A DNA stretch of 8,879 bases from Kutzneria sp036403095 (GTDB taxonomy: Bacteria > Actinomycetota > Actinomycetes > Mycobacteriales > Pseudonocardiaceae), in the NCBI GenBank assembly GCA_036403095.1, contig DASWRQ010000296.1:1-8879 (forward strand), in the 5' to 3' direction. Of the stretch, positions 1-6,818 are shown piece after piece. The first letter of the stretch is position 1, and each line of letters begins with the position of its first letter. The notes under the pieces were generated by a model. The model was not told the origin of the DNA. It searched no databases and saw only the letters and a list, made by a program, of their open reading frames with translations. The translations under genes and the position numbers were made by a program.

Positions 1-24
1 AAACCGCCCCTGTCGAGGGGCGGT
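1..24 (-). terminator. Candidate intrinsic terminator of the sugar/DedA operon
   Basis: Positions 4-10 (CCGCCCC) pair with 17-23 (GGGGCGG) around a 6-base loop, and A3/T24 adds an eighth pair. Read on the minus strand the stem is followed by at least three T (positions 3-1), after which the window ends, so the length of the U tract cannot be seen. It lies about 110 bases beyond the DedA stop codon, which suits termination of the minus-strand operon. It could equally serve a plus-strand gene to the left of the window. Confidence 0.5.
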
Positions 25-36
25 CGGCGGCACCAC

Positions 37-110
37 ATGAGTGGCTCATTTGCGCTTTTTTGGGGCACCTGAGTGGCTCAGGTGGCCCTGGAGCCCAAAT
101 GAGCCACTCA
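37..110. repeat. Cluster of three TGAGTGGCTCA palindromes
   Basis: The 11-mer TGAGTGGCTCA, itself palindromic around a central TGG (TGAG-N3-CTCA), occurs at 38-48 and 70-80, and in reverse orientation at 100-110. The middle copy extends to a 19-base hairpin, CACCTGAGTGGCTCAGGTG (66-84, 8-bp arms). The outer copies extend to a 15-bp inverted repeat: 38-52 pairs with 96-110. The transcript could therefore form a long outer stem enclosing an inner hairpin, in the 3' untranslated region of the DedA gene. A run of six T lies at 56-61. Possible roles are terminator/RNA stabiliser, protein-binding site, or a dispersed REP-like intergenic element. The sequence does not decide between these. Confidence 0.75.
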
Positions 111-133
111 CGTGGCTAAGAAGTGAGGCTGGA

Positions 134-892
134 TCAGCGGATGCGGTCGATGCGCTGGGTGGCGTCGATGTCCTCGGAGCGCAGGTCGAACTGCTGGGTG
201 GCGTCCATCGGCGTCTCGGCGGCGGCCGCCTCCCGGGCGATGCGCTCGCGGCGGCCCTTGACCACCTCGAACACGATCGGGATGACCGACAGCACCGGGA
301 TGGCGATCAGGAAGATCTCCAGGTGGTCGTGCACCAGCGGGACCTGGCCGAGGAAGAAGCCGAGCAGCGGCACCACGACCGCCCACAGCACGCCGCCGAT
401 CGCGGAGTACAGGAAGTACTTGCGCTGGTCCATCTTGCCGATGCCGGCGACGGCGGTGATGAACGTGCGCACGATGGGCACGAAGCGGGCCAGGATGATC
501 GCCCGGGCCCCGTACTTCTCGAAGAACTCGTGCGTGTGCTCGATGTGTTTGCGCTTGAAGATCTTGGAATCCGGGTTGCTGAACAGCTTCGGGCCGATGG
601 CGGCGCCGATGTAGTAGCCGGTCACGTTGCCGACGACCGCGCACACCGACAGGATCACGCAGGCCAGCCAGATCGGCATGTCCACCACGTGCTCGGCGAT
701 CAGCAGCCCGAGGGTGAACAGCAGCGTGTCACCCGGGATCAGGAAGCCGATCAGGATGCCGCAGTCGGCGAAGATCAGCAGAGCCACGCCCAGGAAGACG
801 TACGGCCCCAGGCCATGCAGGATGGTGTTGGCGTCGAGCCAACCCGGCAGGGCGACGGTGGTGGTCGTGCTCGCGAGGAACGCGGTGTTCAC
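134..892 (-). CDS. DedA family (VTT/SNARE-associated domain) membrane protein
   Basis: This 252-residue integral membrane protein belongs to the DedA family. Members act in the cytoplasmic membrane and are linked to envelope homeostasis and, in recent work, to lipid-carrier recycling. Family features are visible: a hydrophobic segment with an acidic residue (FADCG, D43), the re-entrant-type motif FLIPGDTLLF (50-59), GARAIILARFVP (128-139) with arginines 130 and 136, then RTFITAVAGIGKM (142-154). Further hydrophobic stretches lie at about 73-98, 161-183 and 192-210. The C-terminal 40 residues are charged, presumably cytosolic, and carry two DATQ motifs (T232, T245). The start is GTG, with GGGG four bases upstream as a moderate ribosome site. 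It is the last gene of the minus-strand operon, 37 bases after the preceding stop. Family assignment is firm; the transported or handled lipid cannot be told. Confidence 0.93.
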   Translation of the reverse strand: MNTAFLASTTTTVALPGWLDANTILHGLGPYVFLGVALLIFADCGILIGFLIPGDTLLFTLGLLIAEHVVDMPIWLACVILSVCAVVGNVTGYYIGAAIGPKLFSNPDSKIFKRKHIEHTHEFFEKYGARAIILARFVPIVRTFITAVAGIGKMDQRKYFLYSAIGGVLWAVVVPLLGFFLGQVPLVHDHLEIFLIAIPVLSVIPIVFEVVKGRRERIAREAAAAETPMDATQQFDLRSEDIDATQRIDRIR

Positions 893-929
893 GGTTCCCC
901 AAGGTACAGGTGTTGCCTGTGTGCCCGGT

Positions 930-1574
930 TCACACCATGCTCAGCAGGCCGGCCACGGCCCCGCCGGCCAGGCCCAACACCAGCGCGAACAGCAGTATCA
1001 GCCAACCGGGAACCTGCCCCCGCTCGGCCCGCATCCTGGCCGTCGGCACGGCGGCGGTGGCCCGGGCCGAAGGCGGCAGGTGGTCGAACTCGCCGACCGG
1101 CGGTCCGACGGTGCTGCCGACCTCGCTGCCGGAGACCAGCCCGAAGCCGGGGCCGTCGGCGACCCCGCCGTACAGGTTCTCCAGCGGCGAGAAGCGCTCG
1201 GTCTCGACGTGGTGCTGGGAGTTGTTGATCCGGATGGTGGCCAGCTCGCCGGTCACCGGGCCGGAGCCGAGCTCGCGCAGCACCATCTCCTCGGTGAACG
1301 CCCCCTCGCGGGACCCGGCGGCCGGCTTGGCCGGCTCGTCGGCGGGTTCCTCGGCGGCCGATGCCGGTTCGTCCTCGGCCACGTCCTCGTCCGCGACGGG
1401 CTCGTCGTCGGCGGGCTCCGCGGCGGCCTCGTCGCCCTGAATCACGTCCGGGGTCACGTCCCGGGCCAGCACGGCCGGCAGCGGCGGCATCGTGACCGGC
1501 GTGCTCACCGCCTGAGCGCGCAGGGCCTCCGCCAACAGCCGCTCCGGGTCGTCGGACTTGCTCACGGCGACCAC
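930..1574 (-). CDS. Unknown acidic protein with one C-terminal transmembrane helix
   Basis: I do not recognise a characterised family for this 214-residue protein. It begins with a short amphipathic stretch (DDPERLLAEALRAQA, 8-22), followed by a low-complexity segment rich in Ala, Glu, Asp and Pro (about 48-84), a mixed linker, and one strongly hydrophobic helix at 189-211 that ends three residues before the stop. There is no signal peptide, so the likely topology is a tail-anchored protein with its bulk in the cytosol. The GTG start is one base after the aldolase stop codon, with only a weak AGAAG upstream; GTG at codon 4 (1565) is an alternative. Tight spacing makes co-transcription with the sugar genes and DedA likely. 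Codon bias is as strong as in its neighbours, which supports a real gene. Confidence 0.7.
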   Translation of the reverse strand: MVAVSKSDDPERLLAEALRAQAVSTPVTMPPLPAVLARDVTPDVIQGDEAAAEPADDEPVADEDVAEDEPASAAEEPADEPAKPAAGSREGAFTEEMVLRELGSGPVTGELATIRINNSQHHVETERFSPLENLYGGVADGPGFGLVSGSEVGSTVGPPVGEFDHLPPSARATAAVPTARMRAERGQVPGWLILLFALVLGLAGGAVAGLLSMV

Positions 1575-1575
1575 G

Positions 1576-2412
1576 TTAGTTGCTTCTGAGCACGCCGAGC
1601 AGCCGGGTCACCTCGGCGGCGACCGCCGCCCGACCAGGGCCCAGGTACTTGCGGGTGTCCACGACCTGCGGATTCTCCGTCAAATAGGCCCGGACGGCCG
1701 AGGTGAAGGCGTTGTTCAGGTGAGTCGCGATATTGATCTTCGTCATGCCGGCCTCGACCGCCCGGGTGAGATCGGCGTCGGCCACGCCGGACGAGCCGTG
1801 CAGCACCAGCGGCACACTGACCTTGTCCCGCAGCAGCCCGATCAGCTCGAAGTCCAGGGCGGCGTCCCGGGTCAGCATGGCGTGCGAGCTGCCGACGGCC
1901 ACGGCCAGCGCGTCGACGCCGGTCGCCTCGACGAACGCGCGGGCCTGGTCCGGATCGGTCCGGGCGCCGGGCGCGTGCACGCCGTCCTTGCCGCCGACCT
2001 CACCCAGCTCCGCCTCCACGTGCACGCCGGCCACATGGCAGCGCGTCACCACCTCGGCGGTGGCCCGCACGTTCGCCGCGTAGTCCAGTTTGGACGCGTC
2101 GAACATGACGCTGGTGAAGCCCAGCGCCACCGCCTCGGCCACCAGGTCCGGGCTCTCGGCGTGATCGAGATGCACGGCCACCTTCGTCGAGGACTGCCGG
2201 GCCACGGCCAGCGTGGCCAGCCCGATCGGGGCCAGCGAACCGTGGTAGCGCACCGCGTTCTCGCTGATCTGCAACACCACCGGCGCCCCGGCCGCCTCCG
2301 CCCCGGCGACCAGCGCCTCGGCGTGCTCCAGCTGGATCACGTTGAACGCGCCGACGCCCCGGCCCGCTCGCGCGGCGGCGTCGACGATCTCGCCGGTGGG
2401 CGTGAGCGTCAC
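1576..2412 (-). CDS. Class II ketose-bisphosphate aldolase (GatY/KbaY/FbaA-like)
   Basis: This is a zinc-dependent class II aldolase of 278 residues, the usual length for the short (tagatose-bisphosphate type) subclass. It should cleave a ketose 1,6-bisphosphate to dihydroxyacetone phosphate and glyceraldehyde 3-phosphate in the cytosol. Visible motifs are AFNVIQLEHAEAL (22-34), HLDH (81-84; catalytic D83, zinc ligand H84), VEAELGEVGG (132-141), GSSHAML with zinc ligand H177, and PLVLHGSSGV with zinc ligand H205, then TKINIAT (224-230). These positions match the D82/H83/H180/H208 pattern I recall for E. coli tagatose-bisphosphate aldolases. The start is GTG with GGGAGG seven bases upstream, and it overlaps the NagA stop as GTGA, so the two are translationally coupled. 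The reading frame stays open far upstream through NagA, but that part is antisense-like noise. Fructose- and tagatose-bisphosphate specificity cannot be separated by eye. Confidence 0.92.
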   Translation of the reverse strand: MTLTPTGEIVDAAARAGRGVGAFNVIQLEHAEALVAGAEAAGAPVVLQISENAVRYHGSLAPIGLATLAVARQSSTKVAVHLDHAESPDLVAEAVALGFTSVMFDASKLDYAANVRATAEVVTRCHVAGVHVEAELGEVGGKDGVHAPGARTDPDQARAFVEATGVDALAVAVGSSHAMLTRDAALDFELIGLLRDKVSVPLVLHGSSGVADADLTRAVEAGMTKINIATHLNNAFTSAVRAYLTENPQVVDTRKYLGPGRAAVAAEVTRLLGVLRSN

Positions 2413-3533
2413 GAACGATCCTCCCGCAATCCCCTGCGGTACACGTCCTGCACCCGCAATTCCTCGTCCAGCACGACAAAATCGGCCAGCAGCCCGACCT
2501 CGATCGCGCCGACCCGGTCGGCCAGGCCCAGCAGCTGCGCGGGCCGGCCGGCGGTCGCCGCGACGGCCTCGGCCATCGACAACCCGCACTGCTGCACGAA
2601 GTTCCGGAACGCCAGGTCCATGGTCAGCGTGCTGCCGGCCAGCGAGCCGCCGGCCAGGGTCGGCACGCCGTCCTGCACGGTGACCTCCAGCCCGCCGAGG
2701 TCGTAGACGCCGTCGCCCATGCCGGCGGCGGCCATCGCATCGGTGATCAGCAACGTCCGGGTCGGGCCGGCATGATGCGCCGCCAGCCGGACGGCCGTCG
2801 GGTGCAGGTGCACGAGGTCGCAGATCAGCTCGACGCTGACGCGCTCGTCGTCCAGCAGCGCGCCGATCGGGCCGGGCTCGCGGTGGTGCAGCGGCCGCAT
2901 GCCGTTGAACAGGTGCGTGGCCACCGACGCGCCCGCGTCGACGGCCGGCACGACCTGGGCCTCGGCGGCGTCCGTGTGTCCAATCGCGACGATGACCCCG
3001 TTGTCCACCAACAACTTCGTCGCCGCGACGGCGTACTCCAGCTCCGGCGCGATGGTCACCATCTTGATCGTGTCGCCGCCGGCCGCCAGCAGCGCCCGCA
3101 CGGAGTCGAGGTCCGGCGGCCGCAGCACCCTCGGGTCGTGCGCGCCGCAGCGAGCCGCCGACAGGAACGGGCCCTCCAGGTGGATGCCGGCGATGTCGCC
3201 GCCACGGACCAGGTCCCCGAGCTCCTCGATCTGGCGGGCCAGCTCCTTGATCGGCCGCGACACCAGGCTGGCCATCGTGGTGGTGGTGCCGTGCCGGCGG
3301 TGCGCGGCGATGGCCAGCCCCGGGTCGTGGCCGGTGAACGCCCGCCCGCCGCCGCCGTGGCAGTGCACGTCGACAAAACCCGGCACCAGCCAGCTGCCGC
3401 CCAGGTCCACGGCGTCGGGGCGGCGCCCGGCGCCGACGGCGTCGATCCGACCGTCCACCACCGACACCCAGCCGGGGTCGAGCACGCCGTCGGGCGTCAC
3501 CACCCGACCGCCGCCCAGCACCAGGTCCGCCAC
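2409..3533 (-). CDS. nagA: N-acetylhexosamine-6-phosphate deacetylase (NagA/AgaA family)
   Basis: This 374-residue amidohydrolase removes the acetyl group from GlcNAc-6-phosphate or GalNAc-6-phosphate to give the amino sugar phosphate. Metal and catalytic residues of the family are present: PGFVDVHCHGGGG with H58 and H60, GIHLEGPFLS with E120, GHTDA with H186, ATHLFNGM with H207, and ITDAM with the catalytic D265. The HxH pair at 58-60 is the form seen in Gram-positive enzymes; E. coli NagA lacks these histidines and binds one metal, so a two-metal site is plausible here. The start is GTG, sharing one base with the ROK stop (TAGTG), with GGAGG four bases upstream. The position between a sugar kinase and an aldolase fits amino-sugar catabolism. 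GlcNAc and GalNAc specificity cannot be told from sequence. Confidence 0.93.
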   Translation of the reverse strand: MADLVLGGGRVVTPDGVLDPGWVSVVDGRIDAVGAGRRPDAVDLGGSWLVPGFVDVHCHGGGGRAFTGHDPGLAIAAHRRHGTTTTMASLVSRPIKELARQIEELGDLVRGGDIAGIHLEGPFLSAARCGAHDPRVLRPPDLDSVRALLAAGGDTIKMVTIAPELEYAVAATKLLVDNGVIVAIGHTDAAEAQVVPAVDAGASVATHLFNGMRPLHHREPGPIGALLDDERVSVELICDLVHLHPTAVRLAAHHAGPTRTLLITDAMAAAGMGDGVYDLGGLEVTVQDGVPTLAGGSLAGSTLTMDLAFRNFVQQCGLSMAEAVAATAGRPAQLLGLADRVGAIEVGLLADFVVLDEELRVQDVYRRGLREDRS

Positions 3534-4453
3534 TATGCCTCCACGGCATCGATTGCCATCAGCGCAGCTCCCAGACAGCCTGCCTCATCGCCGAGCGCGG
3601 CGAGCAGCAGTTCGGGCTGCCGTTGGAACACGATCAGTTCCGCCAGCCGCTTGCGCAACGGCTCGATCAGCAGATCACCCGCCAGTGCAAGGCCGCCGCC
3701 CAGCACCACGGCCTCCGGCCCGAGCAGTGTCGCCGCGATCAGGATGCCCTTGGCCAGGGCGTCGACGGCGTCGTGCCAGACGGCGACGGCGTCCGGGTCG
3801 CCGGCCCGGACCAGGTCCGCGACCACCGAGGCCCGGTCCACGTCCTTGCCCGTACGGGCCGAGTAGCGCCGGGCGATCGCCGCCGACGAGGCGACGGTCT
3901 CCACGCAACCGCGCTGCCCGCAGCCGCACGGCTCGCCGTGGCCGACGTCGACGTGCCCCAGCTCGCCGCCGTGCACATGGAGCCGGCCGCCGATCATCAG
4001 CGCCGCGGCGATGCCGGTGCCGATGGGCATGATCACGACGTCGGTCCGGCCCCGGGCGTTGCCGAGCCGGTGCTCGGCCAGCCCGCCGGCCCGCACGTCG
4101 TGGCCGAAGCTCACGGGCAGCCCGGTCCGCTCGGTCAGCAGCAGCCGGAACGGGAAGTCCCGCCAGCCCAGGTTGGCCGAGAAGACGCCGATGCCCTCGG
4201 CCTCGTCGACCACCCCCGGCACGACCACGCCGACGGCGTCGATCGGATGGTCGACGACGCCCCGCAACTCGTCCACCAGCTCGACGATCGCGCCGACCAC
4301 GGCGTGCGCGGTGGCGTTGCCGTCCTCGCCGCGCGGGGTGACGCGGCGACGGCTGGTCACCGCGGTCGCCTCGGTCGCCGTCCCGACGACCAGGGCGGCC
4401 TTCATGTCCGTGCCGCCGACATCGACGGCCACCACGTGCCTAGTGCGAGCCAC
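3533..4453 (-). CDS. ROK family sugar kinase (probable N-acetylhexosamine kinase)
   Basis: This 306-residue ROK protein has no N-terminal helix-turn-helix, so it is a kinase and not a ROK repressor. Visible are the ATP-binding DVGGTDMK (11-18), catalytic D119 in FGHDVRAGG, the glycine-rich GTGIAAAL (145-152), the substrate and zinc region GELGHVDVGHGEPCGCGQRGC with E164, H167, C176, C178 and C183, and LGGGLALAGD (251-260) near the C-terminus. The residue before the catalytic Asp is His where Asn is more usual. Beside NagA it most likely phosphorylates GlcNAc or GalNAc at O6; a ketose-6-phosphate or glucose kinase role is possible. The GTG start at 4453 has no Shine-Dalgarno sequence. GTG codons 7 and 8 (4435, 4432) also precede DVGGT and follow a weak AGG, so the exact start is uncertain. 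Confidence 0.88.
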   Translation of the reverse strand: MARTRHVVAVDVGGTDMKAALVVGTATEATAVTSRRRVTPRGEDGNATAHAVVGAIVELVDELRGVVDHPIDAVGVVVPGVVDEAEGIGVFSANLGWRDFPFRLLLTERTGLPVSFGHDVRAGGLAEHRLGNARGRTDVVIMPIGTGIAAALMIGGRLHVHGGELGHVDVGHGEPCGCGQRGCVETVASSAAIARRYSARTGKDVDRASVVADLVRAGDPDAVAVWHDAVDALAKGILIAATLLGPEAVVLGGGLALAGDLLIEPLRKRLAELIVFQRQPELLLAALGDEAGCLGAALMAIDAVEA

Positions 4454-4468
4454 GAGCGGAGGTAAGCA

Positions 4469-5356
4469 TCATTGGTCTACACCTCGCAAGACAACGGACC
4501 GGGTCAGATGCCGGGGCTGGTCCGGGTTCAGGCCCTGGTTCAGGGCGATCGCCACGGCCAGCCGCTGAACGGTCACGAGTTCGGCCAGCGGGTCCCGGTC
4601 GCCGGCCCGGAACAGGCCGCCGGTCGCGGCCACCTGCTCGGGCAGCCCCGCCGGCGCCGTGCCGAACATCCAGGCCACCCGGTTCGGGCCGGTGATGCTG
4701 ATCGGGCCGTGCCGGTACTCCATGGCCGGGTACGCCTCGGTCCAGGCGCCGGCCGCCTCCCGCATCTTCAGACCGGCCTCCAGGGCCAGGCCGTTGGTCC
4801 AGCCGCGGCCGAGGAAGGTGAACTGCTCGGCCTCGACCAGCTCGTCCGGCAGCGGCTCGACGACCGCCAGCTCGGCGTCGGCGATGGCCCGGCCCAGGTC
4901 CTCGCCCAGGCTGGAGCGCAGCAGCGCCAGCACGGTCGTGGCGAACCGGGTCTGCACCACCGACCGCTCGTCGGCGAAGTCCAGCACAACCAACTGGTCG
5001 GCCTTGCCCACGATCGGCGTCTCGGGGTCGCCGATCAACGCGACGGTCGGGGTCTTGCCGTGCAGCCGGTCCAGCGCGTCCAGCACCTCGGTGGTGGTGC
5101 CGGAGCGGGTGATCGCCACGACCCGGTCGTAGGCTCGGGTGAACGGGAACTCGGACGCGGCGAAGGCGTCGGTCTCGCCCTGGCCGGCGGCCTCCCGCAG
5201 CTGGGCGTAGGACTGGGCGACGAACCACGACGTGCCGCAGCCGATCACCGCGACTCGCTCGCCCGGCGCTGGCAGACTGTCGGGCGCCAGCGTGACGGCC
5301 CGCCGCCAGCAGTCCGGTTGCGAGATGATCTCCGTATCGACGAAGTGTTCGCGCAC
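4469..5356 (-). CDS. Double-SIS sugar-phosphate isomerase/deaminase (GlmS-C/AgaS/NagB-II-like)
   Basis: This 295-residue protein has two SIS domains like the isomerase half of GlmS but lacks the glutaminase domain, so it probably runs deaminatively: amino sugar 6-phosphate to ketose 6-phosphate plus ammonia. Domain one (about 34-150) has GCGTSWFVAQSY (39-50) and TRSGTTTEVLDAL (83-95), the phosphate-binding loop equivalent to SQSGET of GlmS. Domain two (about 178-290) has LGRGWTNGLALEAGLKMRE (182-200), AEAYPAMEYRHGP-type sequence (here TEAYPAMEYRHGP, 206-218) and NPDQPRHLTRSV (277-288). I start at GTG 5356 because GAGGGG lies five bases upstream; an in-frame ATG at 5377 has no ribosome site. 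It is the first gene of the minus-strand operon, divergent from the DeoR gene. Glucosamine- and galactosamine-6-phosphate are both possible substrates. Confidence 0.88.
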   Translation of the reverse strand: MREHFVDTEIISQPDCWRRAVTLAPDSLPAPGERVAVIGCGTSWFVAQSYAQLREAAGQGETDAFAASEFPFTRAYDRVVAITRSGTTTEVLDALDRLHGKTPTVALIGDPETPIVGKADQLVVLDFADERSVVQTRFATTVLALLRSSLGEDLGRAIADAELAVVEPLPDELVEAEQFTFLGRGWTNGLALEAGLKMREAAGAWTEAYPAMEYRHGPISITGPNRVAWMFGTAPAGLPEQVAATGGLFRAGDRDPLAELVTVQRLAVAIALNQGLNPDQPRHLTRSVVLRGVDQ

Positions 5357-5432
5357 AGTGCCCCCTCGACTGCTCATAACTGTCCGCAACGCAGGATACT
5401 GGTGCACTAACGCGCAATGAAGGGGTTTGCGG
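5357..5432. promoter_or_regulatory. Divergent promoter/operator region between SIS operon and DeoR regulator
   Basis: These 76 bases separate the divergent operon and regulator genes and must hold promoters for both. For the minus strand a candidate is TTCATT (5421-5416), 17 bases, TATCCT (5398-5393), giving a leader of about 30 bases before the SIS GTG. The spacer contains a near-palindrome TGGTGCACTA (5401-5410 region, core GTGCAC), a possible regulator site. No plus-strand promoter of comparable quality stands out, although GATACT (5395-5400) is -10-like. The boxes are weak matches and the operator is inferred from position only. Confidence 0.4.
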
Positions 5433-6197
5433 ATGAATCGGTACGAGCGGCTCACCGCCCTGCTGGAGCTGCTCGCCGAGCGGGGCCGGGTAGAGGTCGA
5501 CGACATCGCCGACGAGCTCCAGGTCTCCGCCGCGACCATCCGCCGCGACCTCGACCACCTGTCCGAGCAGCAGCTGCTGACCCGTACCCGGGGCGGCGCG
5601 GTGGCCCACGCCGTGTCCTACGACCTGCCGCTGCGCTACAAGACCGCCCGGCACGCCGACGCCAAGCTGCGCATCGCCCGGGCCGCGGCCGCGCTGGTGG
5701 ACAAGGCGGCCGTGGTCGGGCTCAACGGCGGCACCACCGCGACCGAGGTGGCGCGGGCCCTGGCCGCCCGCTCCGAGCTGGACCTGACCGTCGTCACCAA
5801 CGCCCTGAACATCGCCAACGAGCTGGCCGTGCGGCAGCAGATCAAGCTGGTCGTCACCGGCGGCGTGGTCCGGCCGCAGTCCTACGAGCTGATCGGCCCG
5901 CTGGCCCGGCTCATCCCCGACGAGCTCACGCTGGACGTCATCTTCCTCGGCGTCGACCACGTGGACCCCAAGCTCGGCGCGTCCGCCCGCAACGAGGGCG
6001 AGGCCGCCATCAACCGGCTGCTGGTGCAGCGGTCCGGGCGGGTCGTGGTGGTCGCCGACTCGTCCAAGCTGGGTGGCTCGGCCTTCGTGCGGATCTGCCC
6101 GATCGGCGAGATCCACGCCCTGATCACCGACAACGAGGCCGACGAGTCGGTGGTCGCGGACTTCCGCGACCACGGCATCGACGTGCAGCTGGTGTAG
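5433..6197 (+). CDS. DeoR family transcriptional regulator of the sugar operon
   Basis: This 254-residue protein has the full DeoR/GlpR architecture. An N-terminal winged helix-turn-helix (about 1-57) carries the family signature, with VEVDDIADEL (20-29), VSAATIRRDLDHL (31-43) and the wing LLTRTRGGA (48-56). A C-terminal sugar-phosphate sensor domain (about 72-232) shows GLNGGTTATEVARAL (96-110), VVTNALNIANEL (120-131), VTGGVVRPQSYELIGP (141-156) and VVVVADSSKLG (204-214). Members are usually repressors released by a phosphorylated sugar intermediate. It is divergent from the operon, so it probably represses it and responds to a pathway phosphosugar, as AgaR does in enterobacteria; this is inferred from position. 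The ATG start follows AAGGGG at 7 bases; a TTG two codons upstream is less likely. Its stop abuts the sigma factor stop with no base between. Confidence 0.92.
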   Translation: MNRYERLTALLELLAERGRVEVDDIADELQVSAATIRRDLDHLSEQQLLTRTRGGAVAHAVSYDLPLRYKTARHADAKLRIARAAAALVDKAAVVGLNGGTTATEVARALAARSELDLTVVTNALNIANELAVRQQIKLVVTGGVVRPQSYELIGPLARLIPDELTLDVIFLGVDHVDPKLGASARNEGEAAINRLLVQRSGRVVVVADSSKLGGSAFVRICPIGEIHALITDNEADESVVADFRDHGIDVQLV

Positions 6198-6782
6198 CTA
6201 GTTGGCCATCGCCTTCTGCAGGGCGTCCAGGGCGCGGCTGGCGGTGGACTTCACGGTGCCCTTGGAGATGCCCGTGGCCTCGGCGATCTCCGCCTCGGAC
6301 AGGTCGCCGTAGTAGCGCAGCACGAGCACCTCACGCTGCCGCGGGGGCAGCTTGGACAGGGCGTTGACCACGGCCTGGTGCTCGGCGGTCAACATGGCCA
6401 GGCTCTCCGCCGACCGGGCGTTCGCGGTGTGCGGCGGCGTGTAGTCGCGGGCCGTCTTGCGCCGGCGCAGCACCGACCGGCTGCCGTTCACCACGGCCGT
6501 GCGCAGGTAGCCGACGGCCGCCTGGGCATCCCGCAGGCCGCCCCAGTTGCGGTGCAGGCCGGTGAAGGCCTCCTGCACCACGTCCTCGGCCGTGGCCGGC
6601 TCGTCCACCAGCAGGATGGCCAGCCGGACCAGCCGCATCCGATGCTGGCGGTACAGGTCCTCCAGGGTCAGCGGGGCAGCCGTGGAAGGTTCCGGGCCGT
6701 CCACCGCCCGCAGGCTGGAGAGGGTCCGCTCAACGCTGTTCGGCTGCACGTCCACGGCGGCGAGAATACCCAACCGGTGCAT
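6198..6782 (-). CDS. ECF sigma factor, SigE family of actinobacteria
   Basis: This is an extracytoplasmic-function sigma factor of up to 194 residues. Region 2 (about 40-108) contains LEDLYRQHRMRLVRLAILLV and the DEPATAEDVVQEAF core (60-73), which is the -10 recognition and core-binding helix. Region 4 (about 133-188) contains LPPRQREVLVLRYYGDLSE (145-162) followed by the helix-turn-helix IAEATGISKGTVKSTASRAL (166-185), for -35 recognition. It resembles the actinobacterial SigE-type group. No anti-sigma gene is beside it: the neighbours are the convergent DeoR gene and the divergent YciI-like gene. The start is uncertain. ATG at 6782 has no Shine-Dalgarno sequence, and GTG at 6755 or 6749 would remove 9 or 11 residues without touching region 2. 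The target regulon cannot be told. Confidence 0.87.
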   Translation of the reverse strand: MHRLGILAAVDVQPNSVERTLSSLRAVDGPEPSTAAPLTLEDLYRQHRMRLVRLAILLVDEPATAEDVVQEAFTGLHRNWGGLRDAQAAVGYLRTAVVNGSRSVLRRRKTARDYTPPHTANARSAESLAMLTAEHQAVVNALSKLPPRQREVLVLRYYGDLSEAEIAEATGISKGTVKSTASRALDALQKAMAN

Positions 6783-6818
6783 TAGTTTGGTTGTCGAACG
6801 CTCACAAGGGAGGCAGCC

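Noticed and set aside
1..110. CRISPR array
   Set aside because: The repeat unit is only 11 bases with uneven spacing and mixed orientation, and no cas gene is present.
41..2706. Long plus-strand frames opposite DedA, the unknown protein and the aldolase
   Set aside because: These are mirror frames typical of high-GC DNA. They are rich in His, Gln, Arg and Asp with no motif, while the minus strand has clear families.
2413..3549. Upstream extension of the aldolase frame, as if a 657-residue fusion protein
   Set aside because: This part overlaps NagA in another frame and is low-complexity Arg/Gly/Ala. The aldolase has its own GTG with a strong GGGAGG site at 2425-2420.
4440..6173. A 577-codon minus-strand frame covering the DeoR gene and the SIS gene
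   Set aside because: It is antisense to the DeoR gene and out of frame with SIS. The product is Gly/Arg/Ala-rich noise without motifs, while both real genes show full family signatures in their own frames.
6195..6200. Frameshift or fusion between the DeoR and sigma factor genes
   Set aside because: The two stops (TAG on plus, TAG on minus) simply abut with no base between. Both proteins end at normal family lengths, so this is tight convergence and not damage.
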